From Antarcticimicrobium sp. (GTDB lineage: Bacteria; Pseudomonadota; Alphaproteobacteria; Rhodobacterales; Rhodobacteraceae), in the NCBI RefSeq assembly GCF_029212575.1, contig NZ_JARGPK010000042.1:186001-250000 (forward strand): 64,000 bases of DNA, written 5' to 3'. Made by a program: the position numbers and the translations under genes. Below are positions 47,566 to 54,678 of the stretch, in pieces. Positions within the stretch are counted from its first letter, which is position 1; each line of letters opens with the position of its first letter. The notes under the pieces are model-generated. The model was not told where the DNA came from. It saw nothing but the letters and a program-made list of their open reading frames with translations, and ran no database searches.

Positions 47566-48576
47566 ATGAACCTTGCCAAGTTTCCCCGCACCCGGCTTGC
47601 CCATCTGCCGACCCCGCTGGAACCGCTGCCGCGCCTGAGCGCGGCGCTCGGCGGGCCGGAAATCTGGATCAAGCGCGACGATTGCACCGGCCTGTCCACC
47701 GGCGGCAACAAGACCCGCAAGCTGGAATTCCTGATGGCCGAGGCACAGGCGCAGGGCGCCGACATCGTGCTGACGCAGGGCGCGACCCAGTCCAACCACG
47801 CCCGCCAGACGGCGGCGGCGGCGGCGAAACTGGGCCTCGATTGCCATATCCTGCTGGAGGACCGCACCGGTTATAACCACGAGAACTACAAGTACAACGG
47901 CAACGTTCTGCTCGACGTGCTGCACGGCGCCTCCATCGAGCATCGCGGCCCCGGCCTCGACATGAACGCCGAGATGGAGGCGGTGGCGGACACCTTCCGC
48001 GCCGAGGGGCGCAATGCCTATACCATCCCCGGTGGCGGCTCCAACCCCACCGGCGCGCTGGGCTATGTCAACTGCGCGCTGGAAATGCTGGGCCAGTTCG
48101 TCGATCTGGGCCTGAATGTGGACCACATCGTCCATGCCACCGGCAGCGCCGGCACCCAGGCCGGGCTGATCGCAGGCCTCAGCGCGATGAACGCCAACAT
48201 CCCGCTGCTCGGCATCGGCGTGCGCGCGCCGAAGGACAAGCAGGAGGAAAATGTCTATAACCTCGCCGTCCGCACCGCCGAGAAACTCGGCTGCCCCGGT
48301 GTGGTCGCCCGCGCCGACGTGGTCGCCAATTGCGATTATGTGGGCGAGGGCTATGGCCTGCCCGCCGAAAGCACGCTGGAGGCGATCGACCTCTTTGCCC
48401 GGACCGAGGCGATCCTGCTCGACCCGGTCTACTCCGCCAAGGGTGCCGCCGGGCTGATCGACCTGATCCGCAAGGGGCATTTCAAGAAGGGCGAAAAGGT
48501 GGTCTTCCTGCACACCGGCGGCGCCATCGGGCTGACCGGCTACACCCACGTCTTCGACGTGGCCGGGCGGGCGTGA
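47566..48576 (+). CDS. cuyA: D-cysteine desulfhydrase / L-cysteate sulfo-lyase family PLP enzyme
   Basis: 336-residue fold-type II PLP enzyme of the ACC deaminase/DcyD family. The Schiff-base Lys is in [11 protein letters not shown], followed by [12 protein letters not shown], a phosphate-binding [11 protein letters not shown], and the C-terminal [15 protein letters not shown]. CuyA releases sulfite, ammonia and pyruvate from L-cysteate; DcyD releases H2S from D-cysteine. Sequence cannot separate them reliably, but the HpsN-like neighbour favours cysteate. It starts 3 nt after the dehydrogenase stop and is co-transcribed. Sulfite would then need export or oxidation. Confidence 0.75.
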   Translation: MNLAKFPRTRLAHLPTPLEPLPRLSAALGGPEIWIKRDDCTGLSTGGNKTRKLEFLMAEAQAQGADIVLTQGATQSNHARQTAAAAAKLGLDCHILLEDRTGYNHENYKYNGNVLLDVLHGASIEHRGPGLDMNAEMEAVADTFRAEGRNAYTIPGGGSNPTGALGYVNCALEMLGQFVDLGLNVDHIVHATGSAGTQAGLIAGLSAMNANIPLLGIGVRAPKDKQEENVYNLAVRTAEKLGCPGVVARADVVANCDYVGEGYGLPAESTLEAIDLFARTEAILLDPVYSAKGAAGLIDLIRKGHFKKGEKVVFLHTGGAIGLTGYTHVFDVAGRA

Positions 48577-48589
48577 GGCAGTCGCGCCG

Positions 48590-49267
48590 ATGATCCCCAT
48601 CGGCATCCTCGGCGGCATGGGGCCGGAGGCCACGATCCTCCTGATGCAAAAGGTCCTCGCCGCGGTCCCGGCCCGCGATGATGCCGATCATGTGCCGCTG
48701 ATCGTACATCAGAACCCGCAGGTGCCCAGCCGGATCAAGGCGCTGATCGAGGGGCAGGGGGCCGATCCGGCCCCGGTTCTGCAACGCATGGCGCGCGATC
48801 TGCAGGCCGCCGGCGCCCGCGCGCTGGCGATGCCCTGCAACACCGCGCATCACTACGCCCCCGCGATCCGCGCCGCCTGCGGGCTGCCCTTTCTCGACAT
48901 GGTGGAGCTGACCGCCGCCCGTCTCGCCGATGAGGGTGCGCAGCGCGTCGGCCTGCTGGCCTCGCCGGCGGTGCGTCTCACCGGCGTGTTCGATGCTGCC
49001 TTCGCCGCCCGTGGCCTCACCGCCCACTACCCGGCGGACGACGCGCCGATCCTCACGCTGATCCGCGCGGTGAAATCCGGCGACACGACAGGCGCCCCGG
49101 CCCTGACCGAGGCCGCCCGCGCGCTGCTGGACGCGGGCTGCGACCGGGCACTGATCGCCTGCACCGAGTTGTCGTTGCTCACCCCTGGCCTTCCCGATGG
49201 CCTGCCTTGGACCGACAGCCTGGATTGCCTGGTGAACGAAGTGGTGCGGGTGGCCCGGGCGGGGTAG
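48590..49267 (+). CDS. Aspartate/glutamate/hydantoin racemase family protein
   Basis: 225-residue cofactor-independent amino acid racemase. Paired catalytic cysteines are visible in MPCNTAHHY (about residue 83) and IACTELSLL (about residue 193), with GILGGMGPEAT at the N-terminus, as in aspartate racemases. It follows the lyase by 13 nt, so it belongs to the same operon. Within that operon it could invert the lyase's amino acid substrate (a cysteine- or cysteate-like acid) or aspartate. No activity is proven. Confidence 0.85.
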   Translation: MIPIGILGGMGPEATILLMQKVLAAVPARDDADHVPLIVHQNPQVPSRIKALIEGQGADPAPVLQRMARDLQAAGARALAMPCNTAHHYAPAIRAACGLPFLDMVELTAARLADEGAQRVGLLASPAVRLTGVFDAAFAARGLTAHYPADDAPILTLIRAVKSGDTTGAPALTEAARALLDAGCDRALIACTELSLLTPGLPDGLPWTDSLDCLVNEVVRVARAG

Positions 49268-49302
49268 GGGGCGCTCCGCCGCACCGCGTGCTTTCCTGGT
49301 CT

Positions 49303-49320
49303 CCCCCGCGCAGGCGGGGG
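49303..49320. terminator. Hairpin between convergent genes
   Basis: CCCCCGC / GCGGGGG with a GCAG loop sits between the racemase stop and the stop of the small convergent gene. No T-run follows, so its terminator role is tentative; it could equally be a relic of the intergenic CCCCGC palindromes found nearby. Confidence 0.4.
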
Positions 49321-49333
49321 ACTCAAGGCGCCT

Positions 49334-49642
49334 TTACCGGCACACCTTCGCGGCGCGCTCGCCAAAGGCCTTGTAGCGTTTCCAGAGCTCCGCGTCGCTG
49401 CGGCTGTCCGATTGGCGCACTTCCTGCGCCTGGTGCGGGTCGCCGAACCAGCGCGCCACCTTGCGCCGCTCCATCGCGTTCAGGCTGCGGTCGGCCACCT
49501 TCTGGATGCAACGGCACAGCGACGGCGCGGCCTTTCGGTTCGATTGCATGCAGGCGCGTTCGATCACGCCCGCAGCGCCCGGCGCCGGTACGGCCCATGT
49601 CAGCGTTGCGGCTGTGGCCGTGATGGTGAGCAGATGTTTCAT
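49334..49642 (-). CDS. Small secreted hypothetical protein with cysteines
   Basis: 102 residues. A signal peptide (KHLLTITATAATLTWAVPAPGAA) precedes a short mature domain with Cys residues in ERACMQSNRKAAPSLCRCIQKVAD and a final Cys (AAKVCR), probably two disulfides. The rest is helical and charged (LNAMERRKVARWFGDPHQAQEVRQSD). A GGGGAC lies before the ATG. This pattern recurs in Rhodobacterales, but I know no function. Confidence 0.7.
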   Translation of the reverse strand: MKHLLTITATAATLTWAVPAPGAAGVIERACMQSNRKAAPSLCRCIQKVADRSLNAMERRKVARWFGDPHQAQEVRQSDSRSDAELWKRYKAFGERAAKVCR

Positions 49643-49992
49643 TGCCGTCCCCGATTCAAAACAAACCCGGGCGCCACCCGGCCCGGGTTGCGCCCTACTA
49701 TGTCTCACTCTCTGCCGGGGGGCAATCTTCCGCGCCGAAGGCCCGCCACCGGCGCGCACCCTCGCCGAAAAGGGGCAGGGCCAAGACCCTGCCCCATCTC
49801 GGGAGGTATGTCGCTGCACCGGAACACCGGGTCAGTCACTGCTCTTGCCTCGTCCCGCGTCTGTTGCGCGGTTGTTTCGATAATGGAAACACTACCCATT
49901 GATTGTGGCAAAAATGAGGAAGGCGCACCGCCCTCCCCACCCCCGCGCGTGGCCGCTTGACGGGGTTGGTTTTCCCATACATATCGCTCTGC

Positions 49993-51792
49993 ATGACCGA
50001 TCTCGCCCATATCCGCAATTTCTCCATCGTCGCCCATATCGACCACGGGAAATCCACGCTCGCCGACCGCCTGATCCAGGAGACCGGAACGGTGCAGGAC
50101 CGCGACATGAAAGAGCAGTTGCTCGACGCCATGGATATCGAGCGCGAACGCGGCATCACCATCAAGGCCAATACCGTGCGCCTTGAATACACCGCCGACG
50201 ACGGCGAGACCTATGTGCTCAACCTGATCGACACCCCCGGTCACGTCGACTTCGCCTATGAGGTCTCCCGCTCCATGCGCGCGGTCGAGGGCTCGCTGCT
50301 GGTGGTCGACTCCACCCAGGGGGTCGAGGCGCAGACGCTCGCCAATGTCTACCAGGCGATCGACGCGGACCACGAGATCGTGCCGGTGTTCAACAAGATC
50401 GACCTGCCGGCCTCCGACGTCAGCCGCGTCGCCGAACAGGTCGAGGACGTCATCGGCATCGACGCCTCGGGCGCCATCGCGGTTTCGGCCAAGACCGGCC
50501 AGGGCATCCACGAGGTGCTGGAATCCATCGTCCACCACCTGCCGGCGCCCAAGGGCAGCCGCGACGCGCCCCTGAAGGCGATGCTGGTGGATTCCTGGTA
50601 CGACGCCTATCTCGGCGTGATCGTGCTGGTGCGGATCATGGACGGGGTGCTGAAAAAGGGCGAACGCATCAAGATGATGCAGAACGGCTCGATCCACCAT
50701 GTCGACCGCATCGGCGTGTTCTGTCCGCAGATGCAGGCGGTCGATGAGCTGGGCCCGGGCGAAATCGGCTTTCTCACCGCCTCGATCAAGCAGGTTCGCG
50801 ACACCCGCGTCGGCGACACCATCACCCATGAGAAACGCGGCTGCGACAAACCGCTGCCGGGCTTCAAACCCTCGGTCCCGGTGGTGTTCTGCGGCCTCTT
50901 CCCGGTGGATTCGGCCGAGTTCGAGGACCTGCGCGACGCGATCGAGAAACTGGCGCTGAACGACGCCTCCTTCTCCTATGAAATGGAAACCTCCGCCGCG
51001 CTCGGCTTCGGCTTTCGCTGCGGCTTCCTCGGGCTGCTGCACCTCGAGGTGATCCGCGACCGGATCGAACGCGAATACGATATCGACCTGATCACCACCG
51101 CCCCCTCGGTGGTCTATCACGTCTACATGCGCGACGGGACGATGCGCGAGCTGCACAACCCCGCCGACATGCCCGACCTGACCCATGTGGAGCATATCGA
51201 GGAGCCGCGGATCAAGGCCACCATCCTGGTGCCCGACGAGTTTCTCGGCGACGTGCTGAAACTCTGCCAGGACCGCCGCGGCATCCAGGAGGAGCTGACC
51301 TATGCCGGCACCCGCGCCATGGTGGTCTATGATCTGCCGCTGAACGAGGTTGTGTTCGACTTCTACGACCGGCTGAAATCGGTGACCAAGGGCTATGCGT
51401 CCTTTGACTACCACCTGACCGGCTACCGGCAGGACAACCTGGTCAAGATGTCGATCCTGGTCAATGACGAGCCGGTGGACGCGCTGTCGATGATGGTGCA
51501 CCGCGACCGCGCCGAAACCCGCGGCCGGGCGATGGTGGAAAAGCTCAAGGACCTGATCCCGCGCCACATGTTCAAGATCCCGATCCAGGCCGCCATCGGC
51601 GGCAAGGTAATCGCGCGCGAGACGCTGAGCGCGATGCGCAAGGACGTGACCGCCAAATGCTACGGCGGCGACGCCACCCGCAAGCGCAAGTTGCTGGACA
51701 AGCAGAAGGCGGGGAAAAAGAAGATGCGCCAGTTCGGCAAGGTCGACATCCCGCAAGAGGCGTTCATTTCGGCCCTGAAAATGGACAGCTGA
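49993..51792 (+). CDS. lepA: Elongation factor 4 (LepA)
   Basis: 599-residue translational GTPase that acts on stalled or mis-translocated ribosomes and during 30S assembly. G1 is [10 protein letters not shown]3 is DTPGHVDF, G4 is NKID, with elongation-factor domains II, III and V and the LepA-specific C-terminal domain ([26 protein letters not shown]) at the end. The start at [12 protein letters not shown] gives the standard length; no clear ribosome site. It stands alone, followed by repeat-rich intergenic DNA. Confidence 0.96.
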   Translation: MTDLAHIRNFSIVAHIDHGKSTLADRLIQETGTVQDRDMKEQLLDAMDIERERGITIKANTVRLEYTADDGETYVLNLIDTPGHVDFAYEVSRSMRAVEGSLLVVDSTQGVEAQTLANVYQAIDADHEIVPVFNKIDLPASDVSRVAEQVEDVIGIDASGAIAVSAKTGQGIHEVLESIVHHLPAPKGSRDAPLKAMLVDSWYDAYLGVIVLVRIMDGVLKKGERIKMMQNGSIHHVDRIGVFCPQMQAVDELGPGEIGFLTASIKQVRDTRVGDTITHEKRGCDKPLPGFKPSVPVVFCGLFPVDSAEFEDLRDAIEKLALNDASFSYEMETSAALGFGFRCGFLGLLHLEVIRDRIEREYDIDLITTAPSVVYHVYMRDGTMRELHNPADMPDLTHVEHIEEPRIKATILVPDEFLGDVLKLCQDRRGIQEELTYAGTRAMVVYDLPLNEVVFDFYDRLKSVTKGYASFDYHLTGYRQDNLVKMSILVNDEPVDALSMMVHRDRAETRGRAMVEKLKDLIPRHMFKIPIQAAIGGKVIARETLSAMRKDVTAKCYGGDATRKRKLLDKQKAGKKKMRQFGKVDIPQEAFISALKMDS

Positions 51793-51891
51793 AGGCTGGC
51801 CATTTTCCGGGCCAGTGGGCGACAGCGGTTGGCAAAGCCAACGAGCGGACCCACACCGTCGCCAGCCAAGCCAAACGCTCCCCAAAGCCCT

Positions 51892-51914
51892 CGTAGGGCG
51901 GGCTTCAGCCCGCC
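51892..51914. repeat. Single copy of the TAGGGCGGGCTTCAGCCCGCC repeat
   Basis: Identical over 23 bp to the left arm at 38531-38553. Here only one arm is present. Confidence 0.8.
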
Positions 51915-51930
51915 ACGCGACGCCCCCCCT

Positions 51931-52005
51931 TGTCACCCCCGCGATAGCGGGGGCCTCCCGACGCGCGCCCCCCCACATGAGATCCCCGCCTGCGCGGGGA
52001 TGACA
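51931..52005. repeat. 75-bp palindrome-pair repeat bounded by TGTCA and TGACA
   Basis: The left half is a hairpin (CCCCCGC-gata-GCGGGGG followed by CCTCCCGA); the right half is a second hairpin (ATCCCCGC ... GCGGGGAT). The ends TGTCACCCCCGC and GCGGGGATGACA are imperfect terminal inverted repeats. A sister copy lies at 53000-53076 in the same orientation. Confidence 0.75.
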
Positions 52006-52047
52006 GTTTCCCCAGGGAGGCGCGCGACCCTATGCGCAGAAATCTCC

Positions 52048-52114
52048 CGTAGGGTGGGCATTTTGCCCACCACCCCCGTCGGGCCGGGTCCAACGGTGGG
52101 CAAGATTGCCACCC
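52048..52114. repeat. Degenerate TAGGGTGGGCA/TGCCCACC repeat pair
   Basis: CGTAGGGTGGGCATTTTGCCCACC (52048-52071) and GGTGGGCAAGATTGCCACCC (52095-52114) mirror each other like the two arms at 38531-38604, with substitutions. Confidence 0.55.
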
Positions 52115-52192
52115 AACCCCACCCCACCCCCTTCCCATCCCCGCTCTCACCCCCTATAGCGCTCCAGACACAACCTATCCGGAGCCCCCGCC

Positions 52193-52702
52193 ATGCCCTG
52201 CGCCCTCTGTTCCGCCGACGCGCCCCTCACCGCCTATGCCGTCACCGGCGGCCCGGCGGATGCCACGGCCGATCTCTGCGAGACCTGCATTTCCCAGATC
52301 GAGGGCGAGCCGGAGCCGAACCACTGGCGCTGTCTCTCGTCGTCGATGTGGTCCGAGGATACCGCGACCCAGGTGCTGGCCGCGCGAATGCTCAAGCGCC
52401 TGTCGGATCACGACTGGGCGCGCGATCTCTCCGATCAGCTCTGGCTCGATGACGACGCCCGCGCCTGGGCCGAGAACGTGCCGCAGGAAACCGGGCACAA
52501 GGACAGCAACGGCGTCCCGCTGGCGCAGGGCGATACCGTGGTGCTGATCAAGGATCTGCCGGTCAAGGGCGGCGGCTTCACCGCCAAGCGCGGCACGGCG
52601 GTGCGCGGCATCTCGCTGGTGCAGGACAACCCGGCCCATATCGAGGGCCGCGTCGAGGGCCAGCGCATCGTCATCCTGACCGAGTTCGTCAAGAAACGCT
52701 GA
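52193..52702 (+). CDS. PhnA/YjdM family zinc-ribbon protein
   Basis: 169-residue protein. An N-terminal zinc ribbon has two Cys pairs (PCALCSAD and DLCETC, residues about 3-6 and 28-31). The C-terminal SH3-like PhnA domain is DSNGVPLAQGDTVVLIKDLPVKG, then FTAKRGTAVRGISL. The name PhnA is historical; the protein is not the phosphonoacetate hydrolase, and its role in phosphonate metabolism is unproven. It lies in a repeat-flanked segment with the entericidin gene. Confidence 0.88.
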   Translation: MPCALCSADAPLTAYAVTGGPADATADLCETCISQIEGEPEPNHWRCLSSSMWSEDTATQVLAARMLKRLSDHDWARDLSDQLWLDDDARAWAENVPQETGHKDSNGVPLAQGDTVVLIKDLPVKGGGFTAKRGTAVRGISLVQDNPAHIEGRVEGQRIVILTEFVKKR

Positions 52703-52751
52703 ACCCACAGGGCAGGGCGAGGGCCGCAGAACGGCCCCCGGACCGGGAGGG

Positions 52752-52889
52752 TCAGAGTTTCTTCTGAACGTCCTCGGCGACCTCCTCGATGGCGTCACCC
52801 GCCTTTTTCAGGTCGCGCCCGGCGCCCTTGGTGGTCTCGCAGGCGGCCAGTGCCAGCAGGGCAAGGCCGAACACAAACACTCGCGTCAT
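52752..52889 (-). CDS. Entericidin A/B family small lipoprotein
   Basis: 45 residues: a short lipoprotein signal (FVFGLALLALAAC, Cys about residue 17) and a mature peptide beginning ETTKGAGRDLKKAGDAIEE and ending with a charged amphipathic helix. That is the entericidin pattern (EcnA/EcnB type toxin-antidote lipoproteins in enterics). Ribosome site GGAG before the ATG. It is convergent with the PhnA gene. In alphaproteobacteria the role is unclear and probably envelope-stress related. Confidence 0.82.
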   Translation of the reverse strand: MTRVFVFGLALLALAACETTKGAGRDLKKAGDAIEEVAEDVQKKL

Positions 52890-52999
52890 CGCATTTCTCC
52901 ATCTGCTCGCTCGATACGCGATATAGGCCCGCCCCGCGCCCGGCGGCAAGGCCCATGCGCGGCCCGCCGCCCGTCGCGTGCCCTGTCACCCCGCGCCCC

Positions 53000-53076
53000 T
53001 GTCACCCCCGGCGAAAGCGGGGGCCTCCCGAGACGGAGGGAACGCAGGGGAAATCCCCGCCTGTGTGGGGATGACA
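53000..53076. repeat. 77-bp palindrome-pair repeat, second copy
   Basis: TGTCACCCCCGGCGAAAGCGGGGGCCTCCCGA opens the element and ATCCCCGCCTGTGTGGGGATGACA closes it, as in the copy at 51931-52005. Both ends carry a nested extra copy of the terminus: TGTCACC at 52984 and GGGGATGACA ending at 53090. Confidence 0.75.
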
Positions 53077-53120
53077 GCAGGGGGATGACAGCGCGTGGAT
53101 CACCCCGCCGCACCGCCCGC

Positions 53121-53136
53121 ATTCACATATTCATAA
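53121..53136 (-). promoter_or_regulatory. Candidate SoxR site upstream of the DsrE-family gene
   Basis: On the minus strand the 13-mer TGAATATGTGAAT is identical to that in the soxS-soxV operator (56662-56674). The GAAT half is intact, but the opposite half-site (TTAT) is poor. It lies 61 bp ahead of the start codon. Confidence 0.5.
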
Positions 53137-53197
53137 TAGACTATCCGTGCGCGTCATTTTGTCCTATCCTCCCTGTCACCGACTAGGGAGGAAACAA

Positions 53198-53641
53198 ATG
53201 AAAAACCTGATCGCCGCCGCCGCATTCGCGACCGGCATGACGTTCGCCGCCGGCGCCGCCTGGGCCGAGGGGCAAACCCACCATATCGTCTTTCACGTCG
53301 ACGAGAACGACCCGCATGTGATGAACATGACGCTCAACAACGTTGCCAACGTCACCAGCTACTACGCGGCACAGGGCGATACGGTCGTGGCCGAGGTGGT
53401 CGCCTATGGCCCCGGGCTCAACATGTTCGTCGTCGGCAAAAGCCCGGTCGCCGACCGCATCTCGGCGATGAGCCTGGAGATGGAGGGGCTCACCTTCGCC
53501 GCCTGTGGCAACACCCACCGCAAGATGAGCGAGAAGGCCGGCCATGATGTCGCCCTGCTTGACGAGGCCGGGATCGTGCCCTCCGGCGTGGTCCGCATCG
53601 TCGAGTTGCAGCAGCAGGGCTACGCCTACGTCCGGCCCTGA
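53198..53641 (+). CDS. Secreted DsrE-family sulfur-relay-like protein
   Basis: 147 residues with a signal peptide (NLIAAAAFATGMTFAAGAAWA), so periplasmic. The mature part has the DsrE/DsrF fold pattern: strand HHIVFHVDEND, helix with MNMTLNNVANVTSYY, strand TVVAEVVAYGPGLNMFV, and a single Cys in GLTFAACGNTHRKM, where DsrE proteins carry their sulfur-relay cysteine. Strong AGGGAGG ribosome site. The upstream region shares a 13-mer with the soxV operator, and sox genes begin a few genes on, so a periplasmic sulfur-carrier role is inferred. Confidence 0.8.
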   Translation: MKNLIAAAAFATGMTFAAGAAWAEGQTHHIVFHVDENDPHVMNMTLNNVANVTSYYAAQGDTVVAEVVAYGPGLNMFVVGKSPVADRISAMSLEMEGLTFAACGNTHRKMSEKAGHDVALLDEAGIVPSGVVRIVELQQQGYAYVRP

Positions 53642-53767
53642 GCCGTCCCGCATGACCCGGGGCGCGACATCTGCGCGCGCGCCCCGATTCTCGCGCGATT
53701 TTCGACGGACCCCGCGCGCGGGGGCGTGTAACCTGGCGTTGTAAATCCCAAACTGCCAGAGGTTTCC

Positions 53768-54250
53768 ATGCCCAGCCATTATTCCCGCGCCCAGATCGCC
53801 CTGCACTGGGGCATCTTCCTGCTGATCGCCCTGCAATACCTGTTCCACGAATGGATCACCGAGGCCTGGGACAGCCTGCGCGAGACCGGCGATTTCTCTT
53901 TTTCGCCGCTGATCGCGGGCCATGTGTTCGGCGGTCTGCTGATCCTGGCGCTGGTGGTCTGGCGCATCGTGCTGCGGCTGACCCGGGGCGCGCCGCCGCT
54001 GCCCGAGGAGGAACCCGCGCCGCTGAAACGCGCTGCTGCCGCCACCCATATCGGCCTTTACGCGCTGATGGTACTGATGCCGGTCTCCGGCGCTTTGGCG
54101 TGGTTCGGCGGCATCGGCCCGGCGGCCGGGGCGCACGGGGTGATGCGGATCCTGCTGCTGGCGCTGGTGGCGTTGCACATCGCCGGCGCGCTCTATCAGC
54201 AATTCGTGCTCAAGACCGACATCATGTCCCGGATGAAGCGCGCCGGGTGA
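53768..54250 (+). CDS. Cytochrome b561 family protein
   Basis: 160-residue membrane cytochrome with four predicted helices. Candidate haem ligands are His in YSRAQIALHWG, the His in GHVFGGLLIL, and C-terminal His in THIGLYALM and ALHIAGALYQQF. It would carry electrons between the quinone pool and periplasmic acceptors or donors. It follows the DsrE-like gene by 126 nt. In a sulfur-oxidation neighbourhood it might link sulfur enzymes to quinone, which is inference. Confidence 0.88.
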   Translation: MPSHYSRAQIALHWGIFLLIALQYLFHEWITEAWDSLRETGDFSFSPLIAGHVFGGLLILALVVWRIVLRLTRGAPPLPEEEPAPLKRAAAATHIGLYALMVLMPVSGALAWFGGIGPAAGAHGVMRILLLALVALHIAGALYQQFVLKTDIMSRMKRAG

Positions 54251-54308
54251 GGGCGGGAGCCTGGTTAACCAATCTGTAACCCGGCTTACCGGCCCGTTTT
54301 CCCTTACT

Positions 54309-54404
54309 GTACGAAACGGGCCGAAAACTCCCCAATCCGGCCCTTCGGGGGAAGGCGGGGGCGGGGCAAAACGTACAAAACGCCCGCCGGACTCCCCGAT
54401 CCGG
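54309..54404. repeat. Two 32-bp imperfect direct repeats
   Basis: 54309-54340 and 54373-54404 have equal length, are spaced 64 bp apart and agree at 23 of 32 positions, sharing GTACnAAACG and ACTCCCCnATCCGG. The first copy overlaps a 10-bp inverted repeat CGGCCCGTTT / AAACGGGCCG (54290-54323). Confidence 0.5.
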
Positions 54405-54405
54405 G

Positions 54406-54419
54406 CTGACCTGGATCAA
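54406..54419. promoter_or_regulatory. FnrL-like box
   Basis: CTGAC-CTGG-ATCAA differs at two positions from the TTGAT-N4-ATCAA box of alphaproteobacterial Fnr regulators. It lies 35 bp before the small membrane protein gene. Confidence 0.4.
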
Positions 54420-54454
54420 GGCAGCGCACGCCCGCGCGGCCTAATCCGGCGGGC

Positions 54455-54637
54455 ATGAGTCCCCTTGTCCTGATCCTGCATCTCTTCATCGGCGCCACCC
54501 TCGCCGGGGTCGGCATCGTCGTTGTGCTGGTTTCCGGCTGGGGCGGGGCAGGGGCGCTGACCGCTTCGGTGGTGGCCGGTTTCGTGCTGGCCTTCCCCGT
54601 CGCCCGCGCCGTGGCTCGGGCAATGGGGTGTGAATAA
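54455..54637 (+). CDS. Small two-helix membrane protein
   Basis: 60 residues that are almost wholly hydrophobic: helix 1 (about 5-27, LILHLFIGATLAGVGIVVVL) and helix 2 (about 33-53, LTASVVAGFVLAFPVARAVA). Similar short proteins are common in Rhodobacterales and are sometimes mislabelled as CTP synthetase. Ribosome site is poor. An Fnr-like box and direct repeats lie just upstream. Function unknown. Confidence 0.65.
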   Translation: MSPLVLILHLFIGATLAGVGIVVVLVSGWGGAGALTASVVAGFVLAFPVARAVARAMGCE

Positions 54638-54678
54638 GTTCTTGATATAATAAGTAAAACAGACCCGGAGGCGCAGGT

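Larger units (their letters stand above)
51793..52192. other. 400-bp repeat-rich intergenic region downstream of lepA
   Basis: No gene. From left to right it holds two small hairpins (CTGGCC/GGCCAG at 51796-51815 and GTTGGC-AAA-GCCAAC at 51828-51842), a TAGGGCGGGCTTCAGCCCGCC repeat, a TGTCA/TGACA-bounded palindrome pair, and a degenerate TAGGGTGGGC pair, ending at the promoter side of the PhnA gene. Confidence 0.75.

Noticed and set aside
46225-48633. Minus-strand open frame of 802 codons over the dehydrogenase and lyase genes
   Set aside because: Antisense shadow spanning two well-supported plus-strand genes and their junction.
49705-51978. Minus-strand open frame of 757 codons over lepA
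   Set aside because: Antisense shadow of a highly conserved translation factor gene; it also runs through intergenic repeats.
54646-54651. A perfect TATAAT hexamer
   Set aside because: It lies between two convergent gene ends with no gene downstream in its direction and no good -35 at the right spacing; probably chance in a local AT-rich patch.
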